Notes under the pieces: model-generated
Database searches by the model: none
What the model was told of the DNA's origin: nothing
Seen by the model: the letters and a program-made list of their open reading frames with translations, nothing else
Assembly (NCBI GenBank): GCA_004553575.1
Contig: SFLA01000064.1
Span: 1-5,248 of the forward strand
Source: Clostridiales bacterium
GTDB taxonomy: Bacteria > Bacillota > Clostridia > Oscillospirales > CAG-382
DNA length: 5,248 bases
Reading direction: 5' to 3'
Position numbers and translations under genes: made by a program
In this document: in pieces, positions 1-5,027 of the stretch
Numbering within the stretch: position 1 is the first letter of the stretch
Layout: each line of letters opens with the position of its first letter

Positions 1-40
1 AAAAAGCGGGCGAGGCCATAGAGCCCCGCCCGCTTTTTCT
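1..40 (-). terminator. Rho-independent terminator closing the late operon (possibly bidirectional)
   Basis: A nearly perfect hairpin starts just past the amidase stop codon. The arms are 1-12 (aaaaagcgggcg) and 27-38 (cgcccgcttttt). After one mismatch, 3 more pairs form (14-16 with 23-25), leaving a 6-nt loop. Read leftward, the G+C-rich stem is followed by a T run (the A run at 1-5, which may continue beyond the window). Read rightward it ends in five T, so it could also stop transcription arriving from the left. It is the only good intrinsic terminator in the window, and marks the end of the minus-strand operon. Confidence 0.85.
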
Positions 41-46
41 GCACGA

Positions 47-844
47 TTATACGTCGGAAAGATTGCCGAGAGCGCCCGCCGCCTCGAGTGCGCGGTAGAT
101 GATGCAAGCGACGGCCTCGCGGGTAATCGGCTGTTGCCAGCCGAAATTACCGGCTCCGTCGCCGTTGAAAATTCCCTTGCGCTTGCAGTATTCCGCCGCC
201 TCTCTCGCCCATGCAGAGGGCGTGTCTCCGGTATCGGCGCAAGAGGTCAGTTGCTTTCTTGCCTCGTTAATATCCATGTCGAAAACCTCCTCGTTTTCAG
301 AGAGGCGAGCCTTAAATCTCGCCCATTGTTCATTTCCGCTCGTGCCGTAATAGGCGTTCATGTCGTCGCCCATCCACGGGCGCGGACACCATTTCCCCGT
401 AACGTCGTAATGCCGGACAACGTTCTCGGCGGGGATATTGTATTTCTCCATGAGAGTCCGCGTAAACTCTACGAGATTATCGACGGTCTTTTCGGTGAAA
501 TACCAATCCCGAGCCGCCGCGCTCCCGGCGGTCGTCTTATCGAGCTTATACGGGCGTACTTCAATCCCGATGCTGTTCGCGTTCCTGCATCTCGGATGAA
601 CGTATCCGCCGGACGTGCCACAATGCCACGCGATATTATTGTCCTCGACGCACTGATAAACGATATTCCCCTCGTCTAAACAGTAATGCGCCGAGGCTTG
701 CCTATCGGCTCCGGCGAAGTAGTTCGCCACCGCCGCCGCCGTGCCGAGTGAGCCGAAATAGTGGATAACGATATACTCGATTTTCCGTCCCGCTCCGGCG
801 CGCGTGAAGTTCCGGGAAATAATCCGCTTCTCCACCGTCAGCAT
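47..844 (-). CDS. Phage endolysin: N-acetylmuramoyl-L-alanine amidase (Amidase_2/PGRP fold) with SLH-like C-terminal domain
   Basis: This 265-aa endolysin should cut the bond between N-acetylmuramate and L-alanine in peptidoglycan at the end of the lytic cycle. Residues about 20-165 are an Amidase_2 (T7 lysozyme-like) domain. H28 in IVIHYFG, H145 in RHYDVTG and C153 in KWCP fit the three zinc ligands, and K151 sits at the position of the T7 lysozyme catalytic lysine. SAHY (51-54) and GIEV (93-96) are also typical. Residues about 205-255 resemble one S-layer homology repeat (AWAREAAEYC, GIFNGDG, ITREAV), likely a wall-binding module. There is no signal peptide, so it should depend on a holin. 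The start ATG has an AAGGGGG site inside the end of the upstream holin-like gene, 3 bp away. The amidase assignment is firm; the role of the SLH-like part is inferred. Confidence 0.93.
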   Translation of the reverse strand: MLTVEKRIISRNFTRAGAGRKIEYIVIHYFGSLGTAAAVANYFAGADRQASAHYCLDEGNIVYQCVEDNNIAWHCGTSGGYVHPRCRNANSIGIEVRPYKLDKTTAGSAAARDWYFTEKTVDNLVEFTRTLMEKYNIPAENVVRHYDVTGKWCPRPWMGDDMNAYYGTSGNEQWARFKARLSENEEVFDMDINEARKQLTSCADTGDTPSAWAREAAEYCKRKGIFNGDGAGNFGWQQPITREAVACIIYRALEAAGALGNLSDV

Positions 845-847
845 AAA

Positions 848-1060
848 TTATTCCCCCTTGAGAGTCTTGTCTACCGCGTCGCTGATTTTCTGCGTCTGCG
901 TTCCGAAATAGAACGCGATAACGACCGTGTAGACCGTCATAAACTCTTGGCTCGTCTGCCCGGTAATGGCGAGGTACGCGAATACCCCGGAGAGCAAGAG
1001 CGTGACGAGGCTCTTTACGCTCAAGAGAGCGCCGAGCCGCTTTACGATGATTTCTTTCAT
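848..1060 (-). CDS. Small two-segment membrane protein, probable holin
   Basis: This 70-aa protein has a short basic N-terminus, a hydrophobic segment at about 17-33 (SLVTLLLSGVFAYLAITG), a short polar turn, a second hydrophobic segment at about 40-54 (FMTVYTVVIAFYFG) and a charged tail ending LKGE. Size, topology and its place immediately before the amidase fit a holin, which would make holes in the cytoplasmic membrane so that the signal-less endolysin can reach the wall. The start has a perfect AAGGAGGT site 6-7 nt upstream, set in the loop of a small hairpin (1062-1080). The holin role is inferred from size and context; I cannot assign a named holin family. The neighbouring 109-aa membrane protein is an alternative or partner holin. 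Confidence 0.75.
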   Translation of the reverse strand: MKEIIVKRLGALLSVKSLVTLLLSGVFAYLAITGQTSQEFMTVYTVVIAFYFGTQTQKISDAVDKTLKGE

Positions 1061-1061
1061 T

Positions 1062-1080
1062 TTGCTACCTCCTTTAGCAA
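1062..1080 (-). promoter_or_regulatory. Ribosome binding site of the holin-like gene displayed in a hairpin loop
   Basis: On the minus strand TTGCTA (1080-1075) and TAGCAA (1067-1062) pair perfectly over 6 bp, around a 7-nt loop AAGGAGG that is the whole Shine-Dalgarno core of the holin-like gene starting at 1060. The TAA stop of the upstream 109-aa gene (1076-1074) lies across the left arm and the loop. A ribosome finishing the upstream gene would therefore open this structure. This suggests translational coupling of the two membrane proteins. The fold is seen in the sequence; the regulatory effect is inferred. Confidence 0.5.
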
Positions 1081-1403
1081 TCTCGTTTTGTTGCCGTGTC
1101 GTATGTAATTCCGCCGGTCGTGTTCTCGGCCTTGCTCTTATTGAGCGAGAACGAGAGCACGGTAGCGGTCGCGGCCTGTAAAAAGGCGATAAGGGCGGTC
1201 AAATATGGGAGCGAGCCGGTGTAGTTGTTGGCTACGGAAATCCGGCAGAGGTCGAGCGTCGTCATGGTCGATTTGTAGTCGATATAGAGGACGGCATAAA
1301 CGAGGAGCTTTGAAAAGGAGAGATACCCCTTTGCAAAGCTCCATACCTCGAGCGCCCATTTTTTGAACTTCCGCCGCCGCGCCGCGCCTTTGCGGGCGGA
1401 CAT
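1074..1403 (-). CDS. Phage membrane protein of unknown function in the lysis cassette
   Basis: This 109-aa protein has a very basic N-terminus (SARKGAARRRKFKKW), an aromatic, hydrophobic stretch at about 27-43 (YLSFSKLLVYAVLYIDY), a polar middle with a cysteine, a longer hydrophobic segment at about 64-86 (SLPYLTALIAFLQAATATVLSF) and a polar tail. It reads as a two-segment inner membrane protein with its positive N-terminus inside. It resembles unnamed membrane proteins that are common before holin and amidase in clostridial phages, so a holin, antiholin or lysis-timing role is possible but not shown. Its ATG overlaps the stop of the upstream gene by one base (TAATG), so it is translationally coupled. 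No strong separate ribosome binding site is needed or seen. Confidence 0.8.
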   Translation of the reverse strand: MSARKGAARRRKFKKWALEVWSFAKGYLSFSKLLVYAVLYIDYKSTMTTLDLCRISVANNYTGSLPYLTALIAFLQAATATVLSFSLNKSKAENTTGGITYDTATKRDC

Positions 1404-1705
1404 TATCCGTCCTCCCGCACCTCGCGCCCCTCGAGCCTGTCGATACGATGATGCGCCGACTTTGCCGAGCTCTCCACCGCCGACATACGCTCCGCCATGC
1501 TGATATAGCGCGCGTCCTGTGCGTCCTGCTTGCGCTCGATACGGTCGATGCCGCCTTTAATGTACCCGATTTCGGTCAACATTGTTCCGGCCTCTTTGCC
1601 CTCGCTCTCGCTGTCCTTTTTCGAGTTCCTATGAAAAGCGGCATAGCTTAACACGCCGCCGAGGATAGTCCCGAGGACTCCTATAATCGCTCCTACATAG
1701 TCCAT
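1403..1705 (-). CDS. N-terminally anchored coiled-coil membrane protein of the lysis region
   Basis: This 100-aa protein has one hydrophobic N-terminal segment (about 4-23, VGAIIGVLGTILGGVLSYAA), then a charged linker and a long helical, heptad-like region (about 42-95) rich in E, R, K, I and L (IGYIKGGIDRIERKQ, AERMSAVESS, HHRIDRLEGRE). It should be held in the membrane by its N-terminus and oligomerise through the coiled coil. XhlA-type hemolysins in Bacillus prophage lysis cassettes combine the same elements in the opposite order, so I do not name it XhlA. A GGAGGT site lies 7 nt before the ATG, just after the stop of the upstream gene. The downstream gene starts within its stop codon. An accessory role in lysis or tail attachment is inferred from context. 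Confidence 0.8.
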   Translation of the reverse strand: MDYVGAIIGVLGTILGGVLSYAAFHRNSKKDSESEGKEAGTMLTEIGYIKGGIDRIERKQDAQDARYISMAERMSAVESSAKSAHHRIDRLEGREVREDG

Positions 1706-1717
1706 TCTTAACCTCCG

Positions 1718-1933
1718 TTATAATTCGTAATAATCGAGTTTAACTGTCTGCTTTCCCGGCAATACGGGACACCCCCGAACGTGGTAAATCTCCCCGTCAA
1801 CGATAACGCCCTCGCCCTCTGCCTCCGTGCATACGACATAGAGGCCGGGAGCGTCAAGCCTCACCCACAAGAGAGACTCCCGCCGCGCTATGATTTTGCC
1901 GTCGAGCTCGACCGTGTAGACCGCCGCGCTCAT
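1718..1933 (-). CDS. Small phage protein, paralog of the 105-aa protein two genes upstream
   Basis: This 71-aa soluble protein has no known function. I chose the ATG at 1933 because it forms an ATGA overlap with the stop of the upstream CBM-like gene; a start 5 codons earlier (1948) is possible but would lie further inside that gene. Residues 6-46 align without gaps to residues 2-42 of the 105-aa protein at 2340-2657, with 14 of 41 identical, including GK, VRL, G-YV, C and EAE. The pattern suggests a small beta-rich domain. The tail (GCPVLPGKQTVKLDYYEL) has no match in the paralog. By position between a CBM-like protein and the lysis genes, it may be a small tail-fibre or baseplate accessory protein, but this is a guess. 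Confidence 0.72.
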   Translation of the reverse strand: MSAAVYTVELDGKIIARRESLLWVRLDAPGLYVVCTEAEGEGVIVDGEIYHVRGCPVLPGKQTVKLDYYEL

Positions 1934-2343
1934 TCGATGAGCTTCCACCCCGCCGGGTACGCCGTCGGGGAGTATGTGTTTCCGTCGATAAGGCTCTCAT
2001 ACACGGAGCCGTTAAAGAGAACGCGGTCGCCCTTTTTGTATGCGTCGTGAGCGCCGGTCGGCTGTTTCCATTCGTCGTACCCGGTTGTCGGGTCTACCGT
2101 TACTCCGCTCCAAAGAGAGGCGGCGACCGGCGGAGTCCAATCGCTTTGCGACGTGTGCGCTTGTACGCAACGATAGAGCTTTCCGCCGTATTGTACTCTT
2201 GTCTCGACGGTGTACGCCTTGCCGTTCTCCCATGCCGGGAAAAGCTCGACGCACTCAAGCGCGGCCTCGTTGTCGAGCTCGAGCGCGGCGACTGCCCGCT
2301 CGATGATTGCCCGGAGCTTTTTCGCCTTTTCAACGGTAATCAT
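1930..2343 (-). CDS. Putative carbohydrate-binding phage protein with two CBM5/12-like repeats
   Basis: This 137-aa protein starts with a helical stretch (about 1-32, EKAKKLRAIIERAVAALELDNEAALECVELF) and then has two repeats of the chitin-binding-like CBM5/12 type. Repeat 1 is about 37-80 (AWENGKAYTVETRVQYGGKLYRC, then W69 and W78). Repeat 2 is about 91-137 (EWKQPTGAHDAYKKGDRVLF, NGSVYES, then W133). In the family, aromatic residues of this kind stack on sugars, and phages often carry such modules on tail-tip or fibre proteins that touch cell-wall glycans. The helical part could dock it on the particle. It overlaps the genes on both sides through ATGA junctions, so the three are translationally coupled. 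The fold call is good; the glycan bound and the site on the virion are unknown. Confidence 0.82.
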   Translation of the reverse strand: MITVEKAKKLRAIIERAVAALELDNEAALECVELFPAWENGKAYTVETRVQYGGKLYRCVQAHTSQSDWTPPVAASLWSGVTVDPTTGYDEWKQPTGAHDAYKKGDRVLFNGSVYESLIDGNTYSPTAYPAGWKLIE

Positions 2344-2657
2344 TCCGCCGCACCCCCTAACAGAATATCGAGAACTTTATCGTTCTCGGCGAGCATGAGC
2401 GTACCGCTCACATTTTCCACGGAGCCGACCGGCTCGATACCGAGGAGCCCGCCGTCGGTGAAAGCGTAAACGAAGTCCTCGAGATATGTCGTCGTCTCGC
2501 CCGTCTCCTCGTCCTTGCGGTCGATTGCCGTCTTGATGCAAAATCCCCCGGCCTCCGCCTCGTCGCACGGGACATAGCACCCGTTTTCGTGTAGGCGGAC
2601 ATAGACAACGGTATCGGAGTAGCCGACGACCTTTCCGCCGCTTTTGATAGCATACAT
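2340..2657 (-). CDS. Small phage protein of unknown function, paralog of the 71-aa protein downstream
   Basis: This 105-aa soluble protein has an N-terminal domain (residues 2-42) that matches residues 6-46 of the 71-aa protein at 1718-1933 (14 of 41 identical, no gaps). Unlike the paralog it carries an acidic, threonine-rich insert (about 46-60, DRKDEETGETTTYLE) and a C-terminal part (about 61-105) ending VLDILLGGAAE. No catalytic motif or membrane segment is seen. A GGAGGG site 7-9 nt upstream sits inside the end of the preceding gene, whose stop is 3 bp away. Its own TGA overlaps the ATG of the CBM-like gene. Such genes are common between tail fibre and lysis genes of clostridial phages; a role in the tail tip is possible but not demonstrated. 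Confidence 0.78.
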   Translation of the reverse strand: MYAIKSGGKVVGYSDTVVYVRLHENGCYVPCDEAEAGGFCIKTAIDRKDEETGETTTYLEDFVYAFTDGGLLGIEPVGSVENVSGTLMLAENDKVLDILLGGAAE

Positions 2658-2660
2658 ACG

Positions 2661-3035
2661 TTATCCCTCCATTTTCGGCAGCTCTCCGAGCCGCTTTTTA
2701 TAAAACTCCTCGAGTTCCTGCGTGTTCATCGTGCGGAGGAGGTTTTTCCAATACAGATTTTCCGCCCCCGCCCATTTCTCCGGGTCAAAGTCCGACGCAC
2801 CCTCGTGCTTGCCGTAATAGCGATAGAGGCCGTCGAGCATCTTTTGACGATACGCGCCCTCCGGCGTGTTTGGTCTGAAATGCTCCCATCCGTTTTCAGA
2901 CGTTGCGGCGCAAATCTTCCGCCCGTCAGCGGCAAAGAGAAAGCCGTCCCGCTCCGTTACGGTCGTCCCGTATCGGAGGTTAAAGGCTCCGTCGATGCCC
3001 TCGGCCTTAAAGCGCCGATAAACGACATATTCCAT
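2661..3035 (-). CDS. Phage protein of unknown function, directly downstream of the DGR reverse transcriptase
   Basis: This 124-aa soluble protein begins EYVVYRRFKAEGIDGAFNLRYGT, probably a small beta-rich N-terminal domain (about 1-50), followed by a helical, charged and aromatic C-terminal half (about 60-124, including FDPEKWAGAENLYWKNLL and ELEEFYKKRLGELP). The N-terminal pattern resembles unnamed proteins seen near tail genes of Firmicutes phages; I know no function. Its ribosome binding site (GGAGGG) is made of the last glycine codons of the reverse transcriptase, and the gap to the RT stop is 3 bp. Retroelement and phage genes are thus tightly joined on one transcript. There is no signal peptide or membrane segment. 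Confidence 0.8.
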   Translation of the reverse strand: MEYVVYRRFKAEGIDGAFNLRYGTTVTERDGFLFAADGRKICAATSENGWEHFRPNTPEGAYRQKMLDGLYRYYGKHEGASDFDPEKWAGAENLYWKNLLRTMNTQELEEFYKKRLGELPKMEG

Positions 3036-3038
3036 AGC

Positions 3039-4157
3039 TTACCCTCCCTTGAATAATTCACGATAGAGCCGCTCGACGCTCTGCTCCATGTGGTACGAGT
3101 GAAATCTTTTCATGTGTCCCCGCCATGACACGAGGGACGTTTCCACGTCCGCCGCCGTCATTCTGCCGGAGTCCACCCAACGCCGGAAAATGCGTAGCTT
3201 TGCCCTCATGTGCCGGATACCCTTGTACGTTGCCCGGCGGACGACTTTCCCGTTTGCGCCATATCGAAAGCGCACCTTAACGAATGTAAAGCCGCGCGTG
3301 AGCTTGATAATCTGCGTCTTTTTCGGATTGAGGCGGATACCGTGCTCGGCGCATAGCCGCCGGAGCTCCCGGAGGCAAATCTCGAGCTTTTCCTTTGACT
3401 CGCTGATGATACACCCGTCGTCCATATAGCGAGCGTAATACTTCATGCCGAGCACGTCCTTGATATAGTGGTCTATCCTGTTCGGCAGGGCGAGCGCGGC
3501 AATCTGTGAGACTTGGCTCCCGAGGCCGAGCCCCACGTCGCCGAAGTTCTGAATAAAATATTTCGAGAGCGCGACGAGGCGGTCGTCGATGCCGCTCCGC
3601 TCGAACTCTCGAAAAACGGGCTCATGCTGTGCCGTATCGAAATACTTTGAAAAATCGAATACGAGGACGTAGCCCTCTCGTCCGTGTTTTCTGTAATGCT
3701 CCGCAAGAAAGCGCGTCACCCGGGATACGGCGAAATCGTACCCTTTGCCGCGCAAGCTCGCTCCGTTGTCGTAAATGAATGACCGGGAGAGCATCGGCAC
3801 GAGGCAGTAATCGCACAAGCACCGTTGTACGACGCGCTCGGAGATATGGACGCTCCGAATATGCCTCGGCTTTCCCCGCTCCACAATATCGAACTCGTAA
3901 AAGCCCTTGGAGCGGTATCTCCCGGCTATCAATTCCTCGTGTGTCTTTGTGACGTTGGCAAGTGAGGCGGCTTTGTATCGCTGTGTGCTCGCTTTCCACC
4001 CAACGCCACGGACGGAGGCGCGGTAGCTCTCATAGAGCCGCTCGAATGAGAAAACCGTCTCGAAATCTCCGTACTCCCGGAGCGCGGCGGCTTTCTTTTT
4101 CATTCGTGCGGCCTTGCGACGCTGATACCGTGCCTCGCGTCGTTCTGCGCTGTTCAT
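3039..4157 (-). CDS. DGR reverse transcriptase
   Basis: This is the 372-aa RNA-dependent DNA polymerase of the retroelement. It should copy the TR RNA into cDNA while misincorporating opposite adenines. Motif A is VLVFDFSKYFDT with catalytic D168. The DGR-type motif [ILV]GxxxSQ is LGSQVSQ (212-218), where group II intron and retron RTs usually have QG. Motif C is YARYMDDG with D246-D247. GIRLNPKKTQ (273-282) fits the following motif, and SWRGHMKRFHSYHM (344-357) fits the thumb. No endonuclease or maturase X domain is present, as expected for DGRs. The first 25 residues are strongly basic. I start at the ATG at 4157; its GAGG lies about 12 nt away, so translation may be weak or depend on RNA folding. 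An in-frame ATG at 4250 would add 31 residues unlike RTs. Avd is the expected partner. Confidence 0.95.
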   Translation of the reverse strand: MNSAERREARYQRRKAARMKKKAAALREYGDFETVFSFERLYESYRASVRGVGWKASTQRYKAASLANVTKTHEELIAGRYRSKGFYEFDIVERGKPRHIRSVHISERVVQRCLCDYCLVPMLSRSFIYDNGASLRGKGYDFAVSRVTRFLAEHYRKHGREGYVLVFDFSKYFDTAQHEPVFREFERSGIDDRLVALSKYFIQNFGDVGLGLGSQVSQIAALALPNRIDHYIKDVLGMKYYARYMDDGCIISESKEKLEICLRELRRLCAEHGIRLNPKKTQIIKLTRGFTFVKVRFRYGANGKVVRRATYKGIRHMRAKLRIFRRWVDSGRMTAADVETSLVSWRGHMKRFHSYHMEQSVERLYRELFKGG

Positions 4158-4297
4158 AAAATAAAAATACCTCGTACATTTCTTTCTCGGCGTGTTGTCT
4201 AAAATGCGTAACGGTGAGCCATGAAAGCACGGAAAACACGCACTCCGCACCCATGCAAGGAGCGTCCGGCTAACCGTATCGCGGTATATGTTTGTCC

Positions 4298-4314
4298 GAC
4301 GGCGCGAGGCCGTC
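4298..4314 (-). other. Small hairpin in the DGR spacer RNA
   Basis: GACGGC (4298-4303) and GCCGTC (4309-4314) form a perfect 6-bp stem with a 5-nt loop. It lies 4 nt beyond the spacer-side arm of the inverted repeat that brackets TR. No T run follows on either strand, so it is not a terminator. It is more likely part of the folded spacer that in known DGRs is needed for RT-Avd binding and cDNA priming; that role is inferred. Confidence 0.5.
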
Positions 4315-4318
4315 AGAG

Positions 4319-4533
4319 AGGTTATATTCCCCTTTTATATAGGGACTGCTTTCGCTCTGTGAGGAGTTATTCGGTCTGCCCCATGTTGATATAAAATCCG
4401 GGCGCGAAGCCGAGGGAATTGTTCGCGTTGTTGTTGTTGACTGTGCCGTCGGTGTTCACATTCACGAAATTGTTGGAGTTGCTCGCATTCGGGGAACGGA
4501 GCCACCAATTAGCGGCGATGCGGAATATAACCT
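4319..4533 (-). repeat. 12-bp perfect inverted repeat bracketing the template repeat
   Basis: AGGTTATATTCC at 4319-4330 is the exact reverse complement of GGAATATAACCT at 4522-4533. One arm is 4 bp outside the 5' end of TR (between avd and TR), the other is 62 bp past the 3' end of TR in the spacer. In the minus-strand RNA the two arms would pair and bring both ends of TR together. In DGRs the upstream flank and the spacer are both needed for template function, so this pairing is a candidate core of the RT-Avd binding structure. The repeat is seen directly; its role is inferred. Confidence 0.65.
4393..4517 (-). repeat. DGR template repeat (TR)
   Basis: These 125 bp align without gaps to 5036-5160 (offset 643). 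On the coding (minus) strand 19 positions differ, and all 19 are adenines in TR; TR has 32 adenines, and none of the other 93 bases differ. In the frame of the target protein TR contains 13 AAC or AAT codons (for example SNSNNFVNVN and VNNNNANN), the codons which under A-to-N change can yield many residues but never a stop. The invariant parts spell WWLRSP, TDGTV and SLGFAPGF. TR is not itself part of a plausible gene: the frame meets TAA soon after its end (INMGQTE, then stop). The similarity breaks near the 3' end at GGATTTTA in TR against GGCTTTTG in VR. Confidence 0.97.
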
Positions 4534-4547
4534 AATCACTCGGAGGA

Positions 4548-4970
4548 TTAAGCTCGCGCCTTATCGCTCCGCTTGATTTTAGAGATTTGCGAGAGCTCGT
4601 CCGTAATGAGCTTTACCCACTCTTTGAGGACGTTCGGCGGTATCTTCTCATGGTTGACGGTCATATACGCGAGGTCGAGCACGTCGAGCATCGAGTTATA
4701 ATAACCCTGTGCCGTCTCGTAATACTCTTTCCGCCGCTGGATATTCCGGCGGCGTATCTCCTCGGGAGATTTCTCGTCAACGTAAATGAGGTTTGCCGTC
4801 TTTATCATGCGATAAGCCTCTCGCGCCGCGTTATAGAGCGGCAAGGAAAAATAAAAGGTGTAGCTTTTCGGCAAGATGCGGACGCGGTTATATGTGAATA
4901 CATAAATCTCGCGGGCGAGGTTGATATACTCCGCCGGGCTTTCGCCGCGTCTCGATTTTGGTACGGACAT
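4548..4970 (-). CDS. avd: DGR accessory variability determinant (Avd-like four-helix bundle protein)
   Basis: This 140-aa protein (BPP-1 Avd is of similar size) is helical and basic. About 12-32 (PAEYINLAREIYVFTYNRVR), 43-60 (LPLYNAAREAYRMIKTAN), 68-104 (SPEEIRRRNIQRR...MLDVLDLAYMT) and 112-134 read as four helices, the Avd/23S rRNA-intervening-protein-like bundle. In studied DGRs Avd forms a barrel-shaped pentamer that binds the RT and the template RNA and is required for retrohoming. The ATG at 4970 is chosen because AGGAGG lies 7-8 nt before it; a longer reading from a TTG at 5012 would begin inside the VR hairpin. It sits between the target gene and TR, as in BPP-1. The family call rests on size, helical pattern and position, with no catalytic residue to confirm it. 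Confidence 0.88.
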   Translation of the reverse strand: MSVPKSRRGESPAEYINLAREIYVFTYNRVRILPKSYTFYFSLPLYNAAREAYRMIKTANLIYVDEKSPEEIRRRNIQRRKEYYETAQGYYNSMLDVLDLAYMTVNHEKIPPNVLKEWVKLITDELSQISKIKRSDKARA

Positions 4971-4988
4971 TTTCTTTCCTCCTCGCCG

Positions 4989-5014
4989 ACTATGCGCCCA
5001 TTGAGGGCGCAAGT
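4989..5014 (-). other. Hairpin downstream of VR (candidate DGR retrohoming hairpin/cruciform)
   Basis: On the minus strand TGCGCCC (5011-5005) pairs with GGGCGCA (4999-4993) around a 5-nt loop TCAAT. Beyond one bulged T, ACT pairs with AGT for 3 more base pairs. It begins 13 nt after the stop codon of the variable protein and 21 nt past the end of VR. No T run follows, so it is not an intrinsic terminator. Many phage DGRs carry a 7-10 bp hairpin just downstream of VR that raises target recognition during retrohoming, and no such hairpin follows TR at the same distance. The function here is inferred from position and shape. Confidence 0.7.
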
Positions 5015-5027
5015 CTCGATTTCCGAA

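Larger units (their letters stand above)
4158..4547 (-). ncRNA. DGR template RNA region: 5' flank, TR and spacer between avd and the RT gene
   Basis: This 390-bp stretch has no gene. Read on the minus strand it holds 30 nt after the avd stop, the 125-nt TR (4517-4393) and a spacer of about 235 nt before the RT start. In the BPP-1 DGR the functional RNA consists of TR with short upstream sequence and a structured spacer from which cDNA is primed; the same layout is present here. A 12-bp inverted repeat (4533-4522 with 4330-4319) would close TR into a loop, and the spacer has a 6-bp hairpin (4314-4298) and a weaker 4-bp one (4285-4273). The exact ends of the RNA cannot be read from the sequence. 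No clear promoter was found, so it may be part of a longer transcript. Confidence 0.75.

Noticed and set aside
134..679. A 181-codon open frame on the plus strand
   Set aside because: It is antisense to the amidase, whose zinc ligands and fold are clear. Its product has no recognisable domain, and it arises from the G+C-rich codon use of the real gene.
2047..2469. A 140-codon plus-strand open frame over the CBM-like gene
   Set aside because: Its product is arginine-rich and of low information content, and it lies antisense to two well-supported overlapping genes.
4158..4250. N-terminal extension of the RT to an ATG at 4250
   Set aside because: The 31 added residues are cysteine- and proline-rich and unlike any RT N-terminus, and this sequence is better explained as the DGR spacer RNA. 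The start at 4157 begins a typical basic N-terminus.
4319..4345. Promoter for the RT at the TATATAAAAGG stretch
   Set aside because: No matching -35 element at proper spacing could be found on the minus strand, and one arm of the stretch is better explained by the inverted repeat with 4522-4533.
4393..4517. TR as a decayed duplicate (pseudogene) of the lectin-like domain
   Set aside because: Decay would scatter changes over all bases. Here only template adenines differ, and TR lies between avd and an RT.
3039..4547. Group II intron or retron instead of a DGR
   Set aside because: There is no maturase X or endonuclease domain, no recognisable domain V hairpin and no retron-type msr/msd layout. 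The RT has the SQ motif, and TR/VR are present.
4971..5012. Longer avd reading from a TTG at 5012, adding 14 residues (RPQWAHSRRGGKK)
   Set aside because: The extension begins inside the hairpin downstream of VR and has no ribosome site, while the ATG at 4970 has AGGAGG at good spacing.
4989..5014. Intrinsic terminator between the variable gene and avd
   Set aside because: The stem is good but no T run follows on the minus strand, and avd needs to be transcribed from upstream.
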